Assembly (NCBI RefSeq): GCF_030409805.1
Contig: NZ_JAUFQP010000004.1
Span: 62,001-126,000 of the forward strand
Source: Algibacter miyuki
Lineage (GTDB): Bacteria; Bacteroidota; Bacteroidia; Flavobacteriales; Flavobacteriaceae
Reading direction: 5' to 3'
DNA: 64,000 nucleotides
In this document: one piece after another, positions 62,302 to 64,000 of the stretch
How positions within the stretch are numbered: position 1 is the stretch's first letter
Layout: each line of letters starts with the position of its first letter
Translations under genes and position numbers: made by a program
The notes under the pieces: generated by a model
What the model saw: the letters and a program-made list of their open reading frames with translations, nothing else
Told to the model about the DNA's origin: nothing
Databases searched by the model: none

Positions 62302-63480
62302 TTATTTAAAAGCATTCAAGCCTGTAACATCCAATCCGGTAATCAGTAAATGAATATCGTGGGTACCTTCATAAGTAATAACACTTTCAAGATTCATAGC
62401 GTGGCGCATAATAGAGTATTCGCCAGTAATTCCCATGCCACCGAGCATTTGTCGAGCCTCGCGAGCAATAGTAATTGCCATATCAACATTGTTGCGTTTT
62501 GCCATAGATATTTGTGCGGATGTGGCTTTATCTTCATTACGTAAAACTCCTAAACGCCAAGTTAAAAGTTGGGCTTTGGTGATTTCGGTAATCATTTCGG
62601 CTAGTTTTTTTTGCTGTAACTGAAATTGCCCAATAGGTTTCCCAAACTGAATACGTTCCTTACTATAGCGTAAAGCCGTATCATAACAATCCATAGCAGC
62701 ACCAATGGCACCCCAAGCAATACCATAACGTGCAGAATCTAAACACCCTAAAGGCGCACCTAAACCAGATTTGTTGGGTAATAAATTTTCCTTCGGAATT
62801 TTAACATTGTCAAAAATTAGTTCACCAGTAGCCGAAGCTCTTAACGACCATTTATTATGCGTTTCAGGAGTAGAAAAACCTTCCATGCCACGTTCCACAA
62901 GTAAGCCATGAATACGTCCACTTTCATCTTTAGCCCAAACCACAGCAACTTGAGCAAAAGGCGCATTCGAAATCCACATTTTGGCACCATTCAACAAATA
63001 ATGATCGCCTTTATCTTTAAAGTTAGTTACCATTCCCGAAGGATTACTACCATGGTCGGGTTCGGTTAATCCAAAACAACCCATCCATTCTCCACTAGCT
63101 AGTTTCGGTAAATATTTTTGACGTTGTGCTTCATTACCATACTTCCATATTGGGTACATCACTAAAGAGGATTGTACCGAAGCTGTTGAACGCACACCAG
63201 AATCGCCACGTTCAATTTCTTGCATAATTAAACCGTAGCTTATTTGGTCCAAACCGGCGCCACCATATTCCAAAGGGATGTATGGTCCGAAGGCTCCAAT
63301 TTCTGCTAAACCACCTATTATTTGTTTAGGGAACTCTGCTTTTTGAGCATATTCTTCTATAATTGGAGAAACGTCGCGTTTTACCCAAGCTCTGGCGGTA
63401 TCGCGAACTAATTTGTGTTCGTCGGATAGTAAATCGTCTAAATTATAATAATCGGGAGCTTCAAATAAATCTGGTTTCAT
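62302..63480 (-). CDS. Acyl-CoA dehydrogenase, glutaryl-CoA dehydrogenase type
   Basis: 392 residues, FAD-dependent, full length. The family signatures CFGLTEPDHGSNP and QMLGGMGITGEYSIMRH are present. The catalytic base is Glu371 in YEGTHDIHLL. The segment GVRSTASVQSSLVMYPI carries Arg97 at the place where glutaryl-CoA dehydrogenases bind the substrate's second carboxylate, and the end VTGLNAF also fits. It would convert glutaryl-CoA to crotonyl-CoA in lysine/tryptophan breakdown. The Arg is the main evidence for specificity; a related acyl-CoA is possible. Confidence 0.88.
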   Translation of the reverse strand: MKPDLFEAPDYYNLDDLLSDEHKLVRDTARAWVKRDVSPIIEEYAQKAEFPKQIIGGLAEIGAFGPYIPLEYGGAGLDQISYGLIMQEIERGDSGVRSTASVQSSLVMYPIWKYGNEAQRQKYLPKLASGEWMGCFGLTEPDHGSNPSGMVTNFKDKGDHYLLNGAKMWISNAPFAQVAVVWAKDESGRIHGLLVERGMEGFSTPETHNKWSLRASATGELIFDNVKIPKENLLPNKSGLGAPLGCLDSARYGIAWGAIGAAMDCYDTALRYSKERIQFGKPIGQFQLQQKKLAEMITEITKAQLLTWRLGVLRNEDKATSAQISMAKRNNVDMAITIAREARQMLGGMGITGEYSIMRHAMNLESVITYEGTHDIHLLITGLDVTGLNAFK

Positions 63481-63706
63481 AGCTAAGATTTATGTTTTAT
63501 TCGAAGTTTAAAAGGCGTTTGAAATAGAATTAAATGTCCGATTTTCAAAATGAAGGTATTGAAAAAGAGATCCATTCTCAGGAATTTAAACTTTCGAAAA
63601 GTTTAATAATCCGTCTATAACACTTTTAAATAAATACTGAAAAACTCTTTTTTTTAAGAATAAAACAATTTATGCTATCAAATTTAAAGAATAATTAGCA
63701 AAGCAA

Positions 63707-64000
63707 TTACATTTTTAAGTAAAAATCTTGAGTCAGATTAATGTATTCTGGAGTATATTGATGCCTTTCGGTTTCAATAATAAGTTCTGTAGTCGTGGTT
63801 TCGCTTTCGCGGAAGGAAAACGCTAGCATACTTCGTTTAACTTCAGTTTCAGGATTACCTTTAACACGACAGATTCTATTAGGAAATAAAAGGAAATTAT
63901 TTGCTAGTTTAATAAAATTTTCTTCCTCATTAAAAGGAATAATAACATTGAAGCTTCCTTCTGGAGATAATAAAATAGAAACACTTTCTAATAAATGATT
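63707..64000 (-). CDS. trmN6: tRNA1(Val) adenine-37-N6 methyltransferase, TrmN6/YfiC-like (3' part)
   Basis: The last 97 codons of a minus-strand gene run off the right edge. Visible features are ILLSPEGSFNVIIPFNEEE, CRVKGNPETEVKRSMLAF and the ending YTPEYINLTQDFYLKM, which match the C-terminal pattern of TrmN6/YfiC proteins (LL-G-F-VIIP, V-P-KR-L, YT-EY-L-DFYLK). The SAM-binding and NPPY motifs would lie outside the window. The 226 bp between this stop and the acyl-CoA dehydrogenase start show no gene. Confidence 0.75.
   Translation of the reverse strand, partial: NHLLESVSILLSPEGSFNVIIPFNEEENFIKLANNFLLFPNRICRVKGNPETEVKRSMLAFSFRESETTTTELIIETERHQYTPEYINLTQDFYLKM

Overview
The window looks like a chromosomal segment of a marine-type Flavobacteriaceae bacterium (phylum Bacteroidota). 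The evidence is AT-rich DNA, two secreted proteins ending in type IX secretion (T9SS) type A sorting domains, a DUF2723/GT117 membrane protein, frequent TTG/GTG starts with little Shine-Dalgarno signal, and several promoters of the Bacteroidota form TTG-N19/20-TAnnTTTG. No genus can be named from sequence alone. No insertion sequence, prophage, CRISPR array or rRNA was seen.

Layout. (1) 1-994: 3' part of a YgiQ-family radical SAM gene. (2) 1.1-29.1 kb: a large surface-glycan or glycolipid locus. It opens with the four-gene cassette carbamoyltransferase / SxtJ-like / DUF5989 / SGNH; the 52-residue DUF5989 gene is easily missed. It continues with acyltransferase-3, several methyltransferases, four B12-binding-type radical SAM proteins, four intact SGNH proteins plus one SGNH pseudogene, GT39-, GT4- and GT2-type glycosyltransferases, a Wzx-like flippase, an FkbM methyltransferase, a GNAT protein, a polysaccharide deacetylase, a 2OG-Fe(II) oxygenase and a nucleotidyltransferase-fold protein. 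Polyprenyl-phosphate sugar synthesis (GT2), its use by GT39 enzymes, flipping and periplasmic modification would fit together, but no nucleotide-sugar synthesis, polymerase or export genes are present. The radical SAM/methyltransferase part has no recognised product. (3) 29.7-32.4 kb: a methyltransferase, a TspO-like membrane protein and two small genes. (4) 32.4-35.1 kb: a type II restriction-modification unit, with a cytosine-5 methyltransferase that carries its own XRE-type HTH domain and a dyad over its probable -7 element, plus an HNH endonuclease.

(5) 35.2-41.5 kb: polA, then a five-module secreted leucine-rich-repeat protein with a T9SS domain and a small signal-peptide-bearing peptide. 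(6) 41.7-47.1 kb: a TPR histidine kinase and a LuxR-type response regulator that converge with overlapping 3' ends, a metallophosphoesterase, a thioredoxin-fold protein without catalytic cysteines and a polysaccharide deacetylase. (7) 47.1-51.8 kb: a GT117 protein, tRNA-Gln with an excellent promoter and terminator, and a universal stress protein. Two copies of a structured intergenic repeat lie at 46.3 and 50.8 kb. (8) 52.0-56.8 kb: the rimP-nusA-infB operon, whose leader contains an intrinsic-terminator-like hairpin just before rimP. (9) 57.0-61.3 kb: three tandem signal-peptide-bearing phage-tail-collar proteins followed by a T9SS-sorted protein. (10) 61.3-64.0 kb: a metallophosphoesterase, a glutaryl-CoA-dehydrogenase-like enzyme and the 3' end of a TrmN6-like tRNA methyltransferase running off the window.
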